Source of the DNA: Lentisphaeria bacterium UBA1732
GTDB taxonomy: Bacteria; Verrucomicrobiota; Lentisphaeria; Victivallales; UBA1829
Reading direction: 5' to 3'
DNA length: 64,000 nt
Assembly: GCA_002315855.1 (NCBI GenBank)
Contig: DCIG01000084.1
Coordinates: 44,549 to 108,548 of the forward strand
In this document: in pieces, positions 1 to 9,752 of the stretch
Numbering within the stretch: the first letter of the stretch is position 1
Layout of the letters: each line of letters starts with the position of its first letter
Made by a program: the position numbers and the translations under genes
Notes under the pieces: model-generated
Databases searched by the model: none
Told to the model about the DNA's origin: nothing
What the model saw: only the letters and a program-made list of their open reading frames with translations

Positions 1-1
1 A

Positions 2-1306
2 CGCGGTGCGAATGTAACTGATATTGTCGTGCTGGTGGTTGCCGCAGACGATGGATTCATGCCGCAGACGATTGAGGCCATGAATCACGCGAAAGCCGCC
101 AATGTGCCGATTATCGTGGCCGTCAATAAAATGGACCTGCCGGAAGCCAATTTCGATAAGGTGCTTCTGAATATGCAGCAGCACATGCTGATGCCGGAAG
201 ACTGGGGCGGAGATGTCGCCGCAATCAAGGTGTCCGCACGTTCCGGACAGGGAATCCCCGATTTGCTGGAACGCATTCTGCTGGAAGCGGAAATGCTGGA
301 ACTGAAGGCGAACCCGAAGAATCCGGGACAGGCGTATGTGCTGGAATCTCAGCTGGAACAAGGTCTCGGCCCGACAGCCAGCATTGTGGTCAAAAACGGA
401 ACTGTCCGAGTCGGCGACGCTGTAATCTGCGGTCAGTATTACGGGCGTATCAAAACCCTGATTGACAGCCGCGGCAAACGCGTTCCGCTTGCCGGTCCGG
501 GTATGCCTGTGAAAGTAGTCGGATTGTCCGGTGTCCCCGATGCCGGTACCAAACTGGCTGTGTGCGAATCACTTGCAGTGGCGAAACCCCTTGCCGAAGC
601 CCGCGAAGCGGAAAGCCGCATTGAAGCTCTCGGACAGAAGAGCGGCGGCACCAATCTGGAAGCTCTCTTCTCCCAGATGGAAGACGGCAAGCGCAACGAC
701 CTGAAAGTCATTGTCAAAACAGACGTGCGCGGGTCCTCCGAAGCCATCGTGGAATCGCTGAAGAAAATCAGTTCCGAAAAAATCAAAATCGAAGTGATTC
801 ACTCCGACGTCGGCGCGATTACGGGGAATGACGTTCTGCTTGCGAGCAGTTCCGGAGCTATTGTCATCGGCTTCCACGTCCGCGTCAATCCGGGTGTAAA
901 CGAGCTTGCCAAGAAGGAAAAAGTCGAAATCCGGCTGTACAGTATCATCTACGAACTGCTGGAAGATATTACGGATGCACTGGCGGGGCGTCTGGAACCC
1001 GAAAAACGCGAAAAAGACGTTGCGACCGTGCGTATTCAGAAAATCTTCCATCTTTCCAACGGTCAGGACATTTGCGGCTGTCTGGTGGAAAAAGGAACAG
1101 CCAAGGTCGGCGCGAAAGCCCGCGTGTTCCGCGGCCGAGAACTGCTGTTCAACGGAGAAGTCCGTTCGCTCCGTCATTTGAAAGACGATGTGAAGGAAGT
1201 TCGCGCCGGAATGGAATGCGGTATCCGTTTGGACAACTTCGCCGACTTTACCGAAGGCGACATAATTCAGCTTTACGAAATTGAGCTGAAAAAAGCAACT
1301 CTTTGA
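2..1306 (+). CDS. infB: Translation initiation factor IF-2, 3' part (gene enters from the left)
   Basis: The reading frame is open from base 2 and has no start in the window, so only about the last 434 residues are seen. IF-2 is the GTPase that brings initiator tRNA to the 30S subunit. Visible are the end of the G domain (VVAADDGFMPQT, the NKMD guanine-specificity motif near residue 42 of the fragment, and SARSGQG as the G5 region), then the beta-barrel domain II, the central domain with VKTDVRGSSEAIVESL, and a C-terminal barrel ending ELKKATL. These are standard IF-2 features. The gene is followed by 293 bases without a gene and then rbfA, the usual order. The GTG at 29 is an internal codon, not a start. 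Confidence 0.97.
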   Translation, partial: RGANVTDIVVLVVAADDGFMPQTIEAMNHAKAANVPIIVAVNKMDLPEANFDKVLLNMQQHMLMPEDWGGDVAAIKVSARSGQGIPDLLERILLEAEMLELKANPKNPGQAYVLESQLEQGLGPTASIVVKNGTVRVGDAVICGQYYGRIKTLIDSRGKRVPLAGPGMPVKVVGLSGVPDAGTKLAVCESLAVAKPLAEAREAESRIEALGQKSGGTNLEALFSQMEDGKRNDLKVIVKTDVRGSSEAIVESLKKISSEKIKIEVIHSDVGAITGNDVLLASSSGAIVIGFHVRVNPGVNELAKKEKVEIRLYSIIYELLEDITDALAGRLEPEKREKDVATVRIQKIFHLSNGQDICGCLVEKGTAKVGAKARVFRGRELLFNGEVRSLRHLKDDVKEVRAGMECGIRLDNFADFTEGDIIQLYEIELKKATL

Positions 1307-1599
1307 TTATTTGCAGGAATCTCTGTTCTTTGCAGACGGGAAGGAACTGAGGGTGTCCGGAGTTCAGAAAACGGACTTCAGATGGCTCAGAAAGACTTTC
1401 CCGGCATGGGACGGAGGTTCCTTATGTAGAGCGTGTCTCTGCTGTTGAACGGGTGATGGTTTCGTCATTGCCGGTGAAGAAAACGAGGGATGAGGCGGGC
1501 GAGTGATCAGCCGCCGCACCTCATTGTTCAAGTTTTCCCCGGTCATGATGACATCATGAAATCAGCGGCAGAGGCATCATAAAGATACAGGAGGTCATT
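1307..1599. other. Gap between infB and rbfA without a recognisable gene
   Basis: Nothing coding is convincing here. A minus-strand frame (1364..1546) has no family resemblance and no ribosome binding site. The gap ends with a strong ribosome binding site (AGGAGG, 1590-1595) for rbfA. Confidence 0.5.
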
Positions 1600-2004
1600 A
1601 TGGGCCGTCATAACAGCCGGCATCCTGTCGCATCCATCGACAGAATAGCCCGTGTCAATGAACTTTTGAAGCGTTCATTGGCCGATAATATGGAAACGCT
1701 CGGTTTCAATGAAAACGGGAAGATTGTTTCCATTACCCGCGTTCACTGCTGTTCTTCCCTGAAGAATGCGACCGTTTATGTCAGCGTTCTCGGTGCGGAA
1801 AATGAAGAGGAAGAACGAGCGATTCTTCAGAAAATACTGAAGAGGAAGAGTGAACTTCAAATGCTGATGTCTCAGGAAGTTATCCTGAAATATACACCCG
1901 TTCTGCACTTTGTTTTGGACCATTCCGTTGCAGAAGGCGACCATGTGCTGGAACTCATTATGAAAATGGAAGATTCGGGGGAGGTCGAAGATGCCGGCCG
2001 GTGA
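1600..2004 (+). CDS. rbfA: Ribosome-binding factor A
   Basis: RbfA binds the 30S subunit and helps mature the 5' end of 16S rRNA. The 134-residue product is of normal length. It shows the family pattern: an N-terminal RIARVNELLKRSLADNMETLGF helix, the strand around VSITRVHCCSSLKNATVYVSVLG, and the C-terminal strand KYTPVLHFVLDHS. The start ATG is preceded by AGGAGG at a good distance. The 3' end overlaps nrnA by 14 bases, so the two are translationally coupled. The infB-rbfA-nrnA-truB order is a conserved bacterial arrangement and supports the call. Confidence 0.95.
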   Translation: MGRHNSRHPVASIDRIARVNELLKRSLADNMETLGFNENGKIVSITRVHCCSSLKNATVYVSVLGAENEEEERAILQKILKRKSELQMLMSQEVILKYTPVLHFVLDHSVAEGDHVLELIMKMEDSGEVEDAGR

Positions 2005-2995
2005 TTTTGCCGCCATGTCGGAACTGCTTCAGTCTGTGAAAGATTCCGACAAGCCGATTCTGGTGATTACCCACGAATGGCCCGACGGCGATGCGGTCGG
2101 CTCCTCTGTGGGGCTTTGTTCTCTGCTGAATGCAAACGGATGGAAAGCAGAAGTTTATCTTCCGGCAATGATTCCGGATGCCTATCGTTCTTTTGTGCCG
2201 GAGAAACTTGCTGTGTTCAGCAATGAGGACATCAATACCAAATATTCCATGGTAGTGAATACCGATGCGTCCACGGTGGACAGGCTGGAACTCGGAACAG
2301 CAGAGTTCAAGTCGATTACCATTCCGTTTCTGACGTTTGACCATCATCCCGATGATGAAATGTTCGGCACGATGAGCTGTGTGAACCCGAAAGCATCGTC
2401 CGCGTGTGAGCTGGTTTGCCGTTTTGCGGTCAATCAGGGATGGACGATTCCGTCTGATGCCGCGACAGCACTTTTCCTTGGCACAGCCACAGATACGGGA
2501 TGCTTCCGCTTTGCGAACACCACAGCGGGGACCCACGAGGCCGCCATGAAACTTCTCGAATGCGGAGCCGATCAGGAACGTGTCATCAATGAGGTGTATT
2601 TCTCGAAACCGGTTTCGATGCTGCGATTTGAAACAGAGCTGATGAGCAATATTCAGTTTGATTTCGACGGGGCATTGGCCTGGGTATGGGCTTCCCGCGA
2701 ACTGCTGGACAAGTACGGCATCAATCTGAAAGACATTGAGCAGGTGATTGAGATGGTGCGGGGATTGAAAGGCGTGGTAGTCGCCGCAGTGGTCAAACCG
2801 ACATCCAATCCCGGCATATTCCGGGTTTCCCTGCGTTCCAAAGATCCGACTGTGTCGGTGGGGAGAATCGCCCGTCAGCTTCGCGGAGGCGGACATGAAG
2901 CGGCAGCGGGATGCTCGATTTTCGCCGCTACGCCGAATGACTGTTTTGATGCGCTGCGCCGTTATGTCAGGAGGGAATTGCGGCATGAACCGTGA
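1991..2995 (+). CDS. nrnA: DHH/DHHA1 phosphoesterase (nanoRNase/pAp phosphatase, NrnA-like)
   Basis: NrnA-type enzymes degrade 2-5 nt RNA oligomers and dephosphorylate pAp using Mn2+. In the 334-residue product the DHH domain motifs are visible: DGDAVGSS (about residues 32-39, the variant of DxD), NTDAS, and DHHPDD (about residues 117-122). The DHHA1 substrate-binding motif GGGHEAAAGC lies near residues 299-308. The start inside the end of rbfA and the 11-base overlap with truB place it in the middle of the operon. It could act mainly on pAp or on nanoRNA; the sequence does not decide this. Confidence 0.9.
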   Translation: MPAGDFAAMSELLQSVKDSDKPILVITHEWPDGDAVGSSVGLCSLLNANGWKAEVYLPAMIPDAYRSFVPEKLAVFSNEDINTKYSMVVNTDASTVDRLELGTAEFKSITIPFLTFDHHPDDEMFGTMSCVNPKASSACELVCRFAVNQGWTIPSDAATALFLGTATDTGCFRFANTTAGTHEAAMKLLECGADQERVINEVYFSKPVSMLRFETELMSNIQFDFDGALAWVWASRELLDKYGINLKDIEQVIEMVRGLKGVVVAAVVKPTSNPGIFRVSLRSKDPTVSVGRIARQLRGGGHEAAAGCSIFAATPNDCFDALRRYVRRELRHEP

Positions 2996-3752
2996 TTCAA
3001 GTCGTCCGGAACGGCCACAGCTTCCGCCCTTTACGGAAAATGGCATTCTGCTGATCAACAAGCCGTCCGGCTGGACCAGCAACGATGTCGTGTCGTTTCT
3101 GCGTGCCCGTTTCAATGTCTCGAAAGTGGGGCATTGCGGCACGCTGGATCCTGCGGCGACCGGACTTCTGATTGTCGTATTCGGAGCTTATACCAAATTC
3201 AGCATTGATTTTTCCGGACAGGACAAAGCATACGAGGCAAAAGTGCTGTTCGGCACGGAGACCGACACACAGGATATGGACGGGAAAGTCATCCGTACCG
3301 GTGATATTTCCGGTCTTACGGAAGAACAGGTGCGGGAAACCGTTATGTCGTTTCTCGGCGACAGTATGCAGGTTCCGCCCATGGTTTCCGCGATTAAGCT
3401 GAATGGCAAAAAACTCTGCGATTTGGCGCGCAAAGGCAAAGAAGTTGTGCGGGAGCCGCGTCCGATTACGATTCATTCCATTCAAATTGACAAAATCGAA
3501 CTGCCGTATGCCGAATTCACGGTGTCGTGTTCCAAAGGCACATACATTCGTTCTTTGGCTTCCGACATCGGCGAAAAACTCGGCTGCGGTGCTGTTCTCT
3601 GCCGTCTGAACCGCATTGCCAGCGGCAGTTTTCACCTGAACGATGCAATTCCGCTGGATGAGGTTCGCGAATGGACACAGGCAGACCTGTCCCGTTCTCT
3701 TTCTTATTTCCAGCATCATATCCTGTGCAAGACCCCCGGTTTTATTTTCTGA
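2985..3752 (+). CDS. truB: tRNA pseudouridine-55 synthase TruB
   Basis: TruB converts U55 of the tRNA T loop to pseudouridine. The start at 2985 is chosen because AGGAGG lies at 2970-2975 and the conserved sequence begins soon after; an upstream in-frame start at 2895 lies deep within nrnA. The 255-residue product has the family opening LLINKPSGWTSNDVV, the catalytic motif GHCGTLDPAATGLL with the nucleophilic Asp, and KAYEAKVLFGTETDTQDMDG and SCSKGTYIRSLASDIG further on. The length suits the short TruB form without a long PUA extension. Confidence 0.95.
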   Translation: MNRDSSRPERPQLPPFTENGILLINKPSGWTSNDVVSFLRARFNVSKVGHCGTLDPAATGLLIVVFGAYTKFSIDFSGQDKAYEAKVLFGTETDTQDMDGKVIRTGDISGLTEEQVRETVMSFLGDSMQVPPMVSAIKLNGKKLCDLARKGKEVVREPRPITIHSIQIDKIELPYAEFTVSCSKGTYIRSLASDIGEKLGCGAVLCRLNRIASGSFHLNDAIPLDEVREWTQADLSRSLSYFQHHILCKTPGFIF

Positions 3753-3787
3753 ACTGTACCGCATGACGCGGGAGGAGAGATACGATA

Positions 3788-5404
3788 ATGAAAATCACCG
3801 CTGATACGATTGACCGTTTTTTCTATCAATTTCTGGATACGGGGCGCAAGCCGGTTTTTCAGAGAGATGAAATCATTCAGTATATCATAGCCCGGACCGA
3901 TGCGGGGAAAGATGATTTCGACCGTATCGAACGCAACGTCGATATGCTGCTGCAAGGGGATTCAGGACTGCTTTATGATGTGGAGAAGGCCTCTGTTGCA
4001 CGCCGTTCCGCCCTATTTTCCGGGGCTCGTTTTCGTATTGTTCCGACCGTGCTGGAACTGCAGAACAATGTTCTGATTCCCGGCGACCGCTTTGCGCCAT
4101 TCTGCAACAGTGAAGTCTTCCCCGATGAATATATGCTGTTCGGGCAGGGGAGCAGAAAACAGTTTGAAATCGTTCCATTTTCCGCATCGTTCGGAAGCAT
4201 TATCCCGATTCATACGTTCCTCGGACGTTCCGGCATTTACGATCTTGTGGTTGCCGAATCGGAGGAAAACCGCCGCCGTCTCCATGCCGCGCACAATCCC
4301 ATTCAGACGGCTGTGGAAATTTCCGCTTTTGATTTATCTGATTTCTATCTGAAGAACCATTTCCGTTTCGGGGATGCGGTTATCGTAACCGTTGAAGACT
4401 GGGGTGCCTGCAAATTCTCGCTTGAGTACCGTCCGAAAGAAATCGCGCCCTCCAAATCGGAGATGTTCGACTGGATAGCCGCCTTTGAAGAAGCTCTTTT
4501 ACGCGTCTGCGATCTCTACGAAGACTTTTTTGAAATTCCCGAGCAATTCGCCTATGGTTTCTTTTTCGCCAGGGAAAACGGACACAATCTGCTGAACGAA
4601 CCTGTCGTTTCCGCCGAGGAATATTATCTGAATATGACTGACATCACCATTCATACGGACACCCCTGAATGGTATCTTGTTTCTGCGGATTCCGTGCGTC
4701 AGGCGGGCTCTGATGATTCTTCCTGCGAACATGACCGCGATGACCATCCATGCACCTGCAATCATGACCATGACGATCATCCGTGTACCTGCGGTCATGA
4801 CCACAACCATGCTCCTGTGATGAAACCCGGACAGGAACCCAAAAGCGGGGAAGTTGTTCCCGGTCTTTCCGGCAGTGATTTCTCCGTGTCGACGGGAAAA
4901 ATCGACTCGCTGGATGCGATTCTGGCAGACGTCAATGCCCCCATCGGTACGACGGAATTATTTGCCATGGTGCTGGATTCCATTGGAAATTCCGTCTCGT
5001 TTGAAGCCTTCCGGGCCTCCATCCTTGACCGTATCGATCAGGATTTTGCGGACGATGCGCAGGAAGTCGCATTCCTGAATTTTCTCGAAGAGAACTGGGA
5101 ATACGGCGAAGAAATATACCGTCCGTCCGCCGATGCCGATAAGATGCCGTACCGCACCCGTCTCCTGGATTTGGACGAACAGCGTATTGAGTTCTCCAAA
5201 CAACTTCTGTCTTCCAACAATCAGGCGCGTTTGCAGGAAATCACGCCGAAACTCCGCCATTTCCACAAGTCTCTGATTGAAACACTCGCGCTGCTGAATA
5301 CGGACGATGAACTGCCCGACGGCGAGGAACGTGAACAGCTTTCCGCCCGCATTGACGACCTGGAAGACCTTTGGGACGACATTGCGCTGGATTCGGAGGT
5401 CTGA
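3788..5404 (+). CDS. Unknown protein with a His/Cys-rich metal-binding-like segment
   Basis: I do not recognise this 538-residue protein. It starts 36 bases after truB behind an AGGAGA ribosome binding site, so it probably belongs to the infB-truB operon. There is no signal peptide or membrane segment, so it is likely cytoplasmic. The first ~300 residues are mixed alpha/beta with many aromatic and acidic residues. Residues about 313-343 carry a tandemly duplicated block of the form DDHPCTC-N-HDH / DDHPCTC-G-HDHNH, which resembles a Zn, Ni or Cu binding or storage tract. After it comes an acidic helical tail (LDEQRIEFSKQLLSSNNQ and so on). The block could be a disordered linker between two domains. 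No function is claimed. Confidence 0.85.
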   Translation: MKITADTIDRFFYQFLDTGRKPVFQRDEIIQYIIARTDAGKDDFDRIERNVDMLLQGDSGLLYDVEKASVARRSALFSGARFRIVPTVLELQNNVLIPGDRFAPFCNSEVFPDEYMLFGQGSRKQFEIVPFSASFGSIIPIHTFLGRSGIYDLVVAESEENRRRLHAAHNPIQTAVEISAFDLSDFYLKNHFRFGDAVIVTVEDWGACKFSLEYRPKEIAPSKSEMFDWIAAFEEALLRVCDLYEDFFEIPEQFAYGFFFARENGHNLLNEPVVSAEEYYLNMTDITIHTDTPEWYLVSADSVRQAGSDDSSCEHDRDDHPCTCNHDHDDHPCTCGHDHNHAPVMKPGQEPKSGEVVPGLSGSDFSVSTGKIDSLDAILADVNAPIGTTELFAMVLDSIGNSVSFEAFRASILDRIDQDFADDAQEVAFLNFLEENWEYGEEIYRPSADADKMPYRTRLLDLDEQRIEFSKQLLSSNNQARLQEITPKLRHFHKSLIETLALLNTDDELPDGEEREQLSARIDDLEDLWDDIALDSEV

Positions 5405-5536
5405 CAGAAAACACCCGTAAAACAAATCTTTTGCGCAGGGTGCAGAGATGTTCCACGCCTGAAGATAACAAATATACCTGAGGGTATCCCGGTGGATTGA
5501 AATCGGGGCATCCTGAAATCATGAAAGGATTTTGAC

Positions 5537-7408
5537 ATGCCTGAAAAGACTTTGTTTCTTGCTGTTGTATTGTCTGCCATGTCGTTGTGCCCGCTGTTTG
5601 CCCAGAGTTTTTCCATGGGCGGCATGAGCGTTTCAAACGGTGCCAGTCAAGTTCCTGTGAATCCAATCAAGTCCCAAGTAAACAGCAATCCCTACTATCG
5701 TGAAATCATCAAGGGCTGTGAACGGACCAAATCCGATAATCTGGCGAAAACGCTGGCATCGCTGAAATCGAATCCTGAACTTCTTGAAGCCCAGCTGAAC
5801 AGCCCCACACTGATGTCCCCGCTGTATTACGCCATCAATGCCAACAAGCCGGACAATGTGGCATTGCTCCTCAAGTACGGCGCGAATCCGAACCATGCGA
5901 TTACCATAAAGGAATACCGGGCTTTCACCAAGGAAGTTACATCGGTTTTCATTGACAAAAACAAGGTTGATGAGTATGGCTATACGCCTCTTTCATTTGC
6001 CTGCTCGCGCGTGAGTGTCTCCTCGTCCGACCGGAAAGCCACACGCGCCATCATAGAGCTGCTTCTGAAAAATGGAGCAGACTGTAATGCCGTGGTAAGG
6101 GATGAAGAGTCGGACGATGACGACAAATCCTCCAAAAAGAGCAAAAAAGATGAACGGAAAGAGAGCAAGCCGCCCGCACTGATTCTGGCCGAACGTGAAA
6201 TGCTGGACGAACTGCAGCTTCTCATCGATTCCGGCAATCTGGATTTCAAATCTCCGAATCTTCTGGATTATCTCGAATCCAACAAAAACGACAAGGGGGC
6301 AAAACTCCTGATTGCCGCCCGTGCGAATGCCAAACAGCGGAAAGACAAGGCAGATACCGCCGCTTCGCTGAAACCGGCGTATTCAGGGCATCCTGAACTG
6401 ACGTTCGATCAGGCTGTCGCCAACAAAAACAAAGAGGAACTGATCAAGTACATGGGGATTCTGGATTCTCTGGACAAGCCTCTCCCCGACAACAAACTTG
6501 ACCAGACTCCGCTGATTCGCGCCGCTTATCTGAACAGTCCGTTTGCCGTTGAGCTCCTCCTTAAATACGGAGCCTCGTGCGAACCGGAAGACACGCTGTT
6601 CTGCAATGCGCTGGCGTATGCCAAAATGAATGACTGCCAGCCCGTGATTGAGCTGCTGGAAGCCGCGGGTGCCAAAATGCCCGACTGCGTTACTTTGGAG
6701 CAGGCTGTCCGTCAGAACCGTCCTGACATGATTGAGAAAATTGTTCTGGAAGAACGCAAGAAAACGATGTATCTCGCGCCTTTGCTGAACAAAAATCTGA
6801 CATTGGCGGTGTCTCTGAAACGCATCAAGGCATTCTCCAAACTCATTGAAATGGGGGGCAATCTGAACCAGCTGGTCGTGAACAAGAATATTCCCATTGT
6901 CTTTGCCTTTATTGATTTGGGGTATGCGGATTTTCTTGCGGCTTCGCAGGGGCATTCCTATCAGCTTGATTTGCGCGTCAAGCATCCGGTCAGAAAACTG
7001 CCGCCGCTCAGCTATGCGCTGGAAACGGCGAAACCCAATCAGGTCGAAGTCGTGAAAACACTTATCAAACTTGGTGCAGACCTGAATCTCACTGCGACTG
7101 CGGCGAAAAAAACTCCTCTGATGTTTGCCGCCGAAAGCGGAAATCAGGAGCTTGTGAACCTTTTGATCAGTGCAGGCGCAAATCCCGGACTGAAAGACGC
7201 TGACGGCAAAACGTATCAGAGCTACATGAAGAAAGCAGCGGATACGGTTACGACTTCCACGCAGAAGAAAACGACTTCCGGCAAAACAACTTCGTCAAGC
7301 TCGAAAAACACCAAAAGCACTTCATCCGCATCGGCGGATAAATCGGTTGTTTCCGTGATTGATTTGAACTCCATTTCGGTGAAAGAATCCGACAAAGCGG
7401 GACAATAA
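5537..7408 (+). CDS. Exported ankyrin-repeat protein
   Basis: The 623-residue product begins with a sec signal peptide (hydrophobic core LFLAVVLSAMSLCPLFA, likely cleaved before QSF). Ankyrin repeats are visible at about residues 95-120 (SPLYYAIN..LLLKYGANPN), 150-185 (TPLSFACS..LLLKNGADCN), 325-350 (TPLIRAAY..ELLLKYGA), 495-520, and 527-560 (TPLMFAAESGNQELVNLLISAGANP). Between them is a charged KSSKKSKKDERKESK stretch. The C terminus (about 565-605) is low-complexity Thr/Ser/Lys. Ankyrin repeats bind other proteins, so a periplasmic or surface binding role is the natural inference, but the partner is unknown. It is preceded by 132 bases without a gene and followed closely by a membrane protein. 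Confidence 0.85.
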   Translation: MPEKTLFLAVVLSAMSLCPLFAQSFSMGGMSVSNGASQVPVNPIKSQVNSNPYYREIIKGCERTKSDNLAKTLASLKSNPELLEAQLNSPTLMSPLYYAINANKPDNVALLLKYGANPNHAITIKEYRAFTKEVTSVFIDKNKVDEYGYTPLSFACSRVSVSSSDRKATRAIIELLLKNGADCNAVVRDEESDDDDKSSKKSKKDERKESKPPALILAEREMLDELQLLIDSGNLDFKSPNLLDYLESNKNDKGAKLLIAARANAKQRKDKADTAASLKPAYSGHPELTFDQAVANKNKEELIKYMGILDSLDKPLPDNKLDQTPLIRAAYLNSPFAVELLLKYGASCEPEDTLFCNALAYAKMNDCQPVIELLEAAGAKMPDCVTLEQAVRQNRPDMIEKIVLEERKKTMYLAPLLNKNLTLAVSLKRIKAFSKLIEMGGNLNQLVVNKNIPIVFAFIDLGYADFLAASQGHSYQLDLRVKHPVRKLPPLSYALETAKPNQVEVVKTLIKLGADLNLTATAAKKTPLMFAAESGNQELVNLLISAGANPGLKDADGKTYQSYMKKAADTVTTSTQKKTTSGKTTSSSSKNTKSTSSASADKSVVSVIDLNSISVKESDKAGQ

Positions 7409-7451
7409 AACATTTCTGCAAAAGTTCGTTTCTGCAAAATTTTTTCCGGTT

Positions 7452-9068
7452 ATGAAAAAAATCCTGAATAAAATACGTTCTCTTCTGACTTCTTCCGAGA
7501 TCCCAAGCCCAAACCGTTCGGGCTGGAAACTGACTCGCGGGGAGACCGTTGTATGGGGCTGTTTTATCATATTGAGTTTTATCACGTTATGGTATCATGA
7601 ACCATGGCGCGACGAGGCACAGGGCTTTTTGCTGGCGCGAGATTTATCGATACCCGGCTTATTTGCCCACATGAATCACGAAAGCCAGTTTATCCTATGG
7701 TATCTTTTTTCATGGCCTTTTGTGCATCTTCTGCATTTCAATATGTTTGCGCTCAGCACTCTGCATTGGATGATTGCGTGTTTCACCGCATTTCTGATTA
7801 TCCGCCATGCACCGTTCCGCCTGATTGCCCGTGCCGCGATTCTTTTTTCCATGCCGTTTTTCTTTGAGTACACGGTCATAACGCGGCACTATCAGATTGG
7901 TATTTTTCTTCTGACGGTACTTCTGGTTTTCTGGAAGCACCGCTGCGAACGCCCCTTGACCTTTGCCGCGATTCTGGCGGTTGCCGCGTCGTCAAATCTT
8001 CCGATTTGGGGATGCCTCGGCAGTATGTGCCTCGTGATTCTGATTGAATGTATCATCGCCCGGCGTTTCGGCTGGCGTATCTGGTGCGCCATGCTGATTT
8101 GTGCGCTTGGCTTCGGGGCGGCGGCACTGGAAATCTACAACTGGCACGGCGGTTTCGGTTCCGCGCAGATTGTTTCGGGAGCCAGTTTTTCGGTCAAAAT
8201 GGAGCCGATGCGGTATTTGTATCACGCCTGCTACTTCTATGCGCAGACACTCAAACTGCCCATGCTCGGAGGTCTCATCGTTACCATCATAGCCATCGCA
8301 TATTTCTCGCGCTGCTGGCGGGCACTCGTTTTTTACCTTGCGAATACGCTTTATGTGTTCGCCCTCATGTATTACGGGCAGTTTCATTCCATGCGGCACG
8401 TGGGTTTTTTTCTGGTCGGAGCCGTGGTCGCCTGCTGGCTGGAATCGCTGGAACGTATTGAGCGGCGTTCTTCCGGCATGTGCAAGCCTGAAACACGTCT
8501 GCGCCGTCTGATCAGCCGTACAGCGTGGTGCATGGCGGCTCTGATTTTTGCCGAAGAAATCATCCTTTCCGTGCTGTTTATGGTCAGCGAGATACTATAT
8601 CCGTTTTCTCATGGACGTGCCACGGCGGAATTTATCAGGAAACGCTATCCGGAAGGCGTTTTGGTCTGCTGCTACACAGCACGTCAGACTGTTTCCGTGC
8701 TCGCCTATTTGGACAATCAGTCCTATATTTTTGACCGCAGTGAAATGGGGTCTTTCTCGAAATGGGGCAAGGTAAAACCGAAAAATATGATGATGCTCAG
8801 CGATGAAATATTCAAAATACTTCCTCCCGAATCCATGGCTGTGCTGGCGGTTTTCTCAGGCAATGAACATCCAAATAATGCGCCTCCGAATTACTATCTG
8901 CGATACTTCTCCGGCAATGAGGAGAAGCCTCTGTGGAGTCCTTACGGAGAAACATTCTACATCTATGAGATTTTCCGTCCGAGTTATTTGGGAATCGATA
9001 TATCCAATGTACAGCGAAGTACTTTTGATTTTCACACAATGCGTTTCCCCACAGCGAGTCCGTGGTAA
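7452..9068 (+). CDS. Polytopic membrane protein, GT-C glycosyltransferase-like
   Basis: The 538-residue product has an N-terminal cytoplasmic stretch and about ten hydrophobic segments through roughly residue 390, then a soluble C-terminal domain. After the first segment comes HEPWRDEAQGFLLARD, an acidic pair in the first outer loop as is typical of GT-C enzymes (PMT/ArnT superfamily) that use lipid-linked sugars. A later HYQIG and W/H-rich loops fit this fold. The overall arrangement is shared with the proteins at 37944 and 59409, although the sequences differ. Likely role: transfer of a sugar at the periplasmic face. Donor and acceptor cannot be read from the sequence. Confidence 0.75.
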   Translation: MKKILNKIRSLLTSSEIPSPNRSGWKLTRGETVVWGCFIILSFITLWYHEPWRDEAQGFLLARDLSIPGLFAHMNHESQFILWYLFSWPFVHLLHFNMFALSTLHWMIACFTAFLIIRHAPFRLIARAAILFSMPFFFEYTVITRHYQIGIFLLTVLLVFWKHRCERPLTFAAILAVAASSNLPIWGCLGSMCLVILIECIIARRFGWRIWCAMLICALGFGAAALEIYNWHGGFGSAQIVSGASFSVKMEPMRYLYHACYFYAQTLKLPMLGGLIVTIIAIAYFSRCWRALVFYLANTLYVFALMYYGQFHSMRHVGFFLVGAVVACWLESLERIERRSSGMCKPETRLRRLISRTAWCMAALIFAEEIILSVLFMVSEILYPFSHGRATAEFIRKRYPEGVLVCCYTARQTVSVLAYLDNQSYIFDRSEMGSFSKWGKVKPKNMMMLSDEIFKILPPESMAVLAVFSGNEHPNNAPPNYYLRYFSGNEEKPLWSPYGETFYIYEIFRPSYLGIDISNVQRSTFDFHTMRFPTASPW

Positions 9069-9232
9069 TATTTTTGATATTATCCATCGTTTTTTTCAAA
9101 CTCTTATGCAAAAACTCCTGAATTGATTCAGATTCGTTCGATTCAGGCGTTTCCTGCTGTGCAGAGGAATGAAAGATTCATGAAAATAAATGCTGTCACT
9201 CTGTTTTTTCGATTATCCTCTGCTGCGTGATT

Positions 9233-9499
9233 TCATTTTTGAATGCGGTTCTGAAATGCGTTCAGAAATTGCATCCGGCTTTCTTCATTCCCGATTTCTT
9301 TTCTTGACAAGTTAATGATATGCAGGAAGTAATCCCTGATTTTTTTCAGAAACAGGCCTTTCGGCGTGAGAGAAAGATAGGTCTGATGTTTGTTTTTGCA
9401 GGGGATTCTGCGCACGATAATGTCATCGTGTTCCAGCGCATCCACAGTTTGCGAAAGCGTAGCGGTTTCCATCGGGAAACATTGAATGATGGACTTCAT
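9233..9499 (-). pseudogene. MarR-type winged-helix fragment
   Basis: An 88-residue frame carries the core of a MarR-family winged helix: recognition region ATLSQTVDALEHDDIIVRR followed by the wing strand and YLSLTPKG. The upstream part of the same frame (PLRFITRKKEISMKSII) continues the helix-turn-helix but hits a TAA about 50 bases before the ATG, and the N-terminal dimerisation helix of a full MarR protein (about 140 residues) is missing. There is no good ribosome binding site at the ATG. It is most simply a decayed MarR regulator. A short functional DNA-binding protein with another start is possible but less likely. Confidence 0.5.
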
Positions 9500-9632
9500 A
9501 CTGATTTCTTTTTTCCTTGTGATAAAGCGGAGTGGATTCAGGAGCTTTGAAAACAGTGTTTAATGCCGCATTGCTTTGAGCGAAAGTCAACATGATCGGG
9601 GATAAAATTTTTACATGAATGCCAGATTTTTC

Positions 9633-9660
9633 TTGATTTTTTTCTGTTTTGCTGTATAGT
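9633..9660 (+). promoter_or_regulatory. Sigma-70-type promoter of the histidine kinase operon
   Basis: TTGATT at 9633-9638 and TATAGT at 9655-9660 are separated by 16 bases. They lie 93 bases upstream of the kinase ATG at 9753 in an AT-rich region. No other gene could use it in this direction. Confidence 0.55.
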
Positions 9661-9752
9661 AAATGAGACAAAACGTCGCAACTGTTGAATTTATTTCATA
9701 CGGAAATAAACGAAAGAGTCAGAATTTCAACAATGGCTCACGAGGCATTTTT

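Noticed and set aside
2895..2984. N-terminal extension of TruB from an upstream start
   Set aside because: It lies within the conserved end of nrnA, and the start at 2985 has a proper ribosome binding site.
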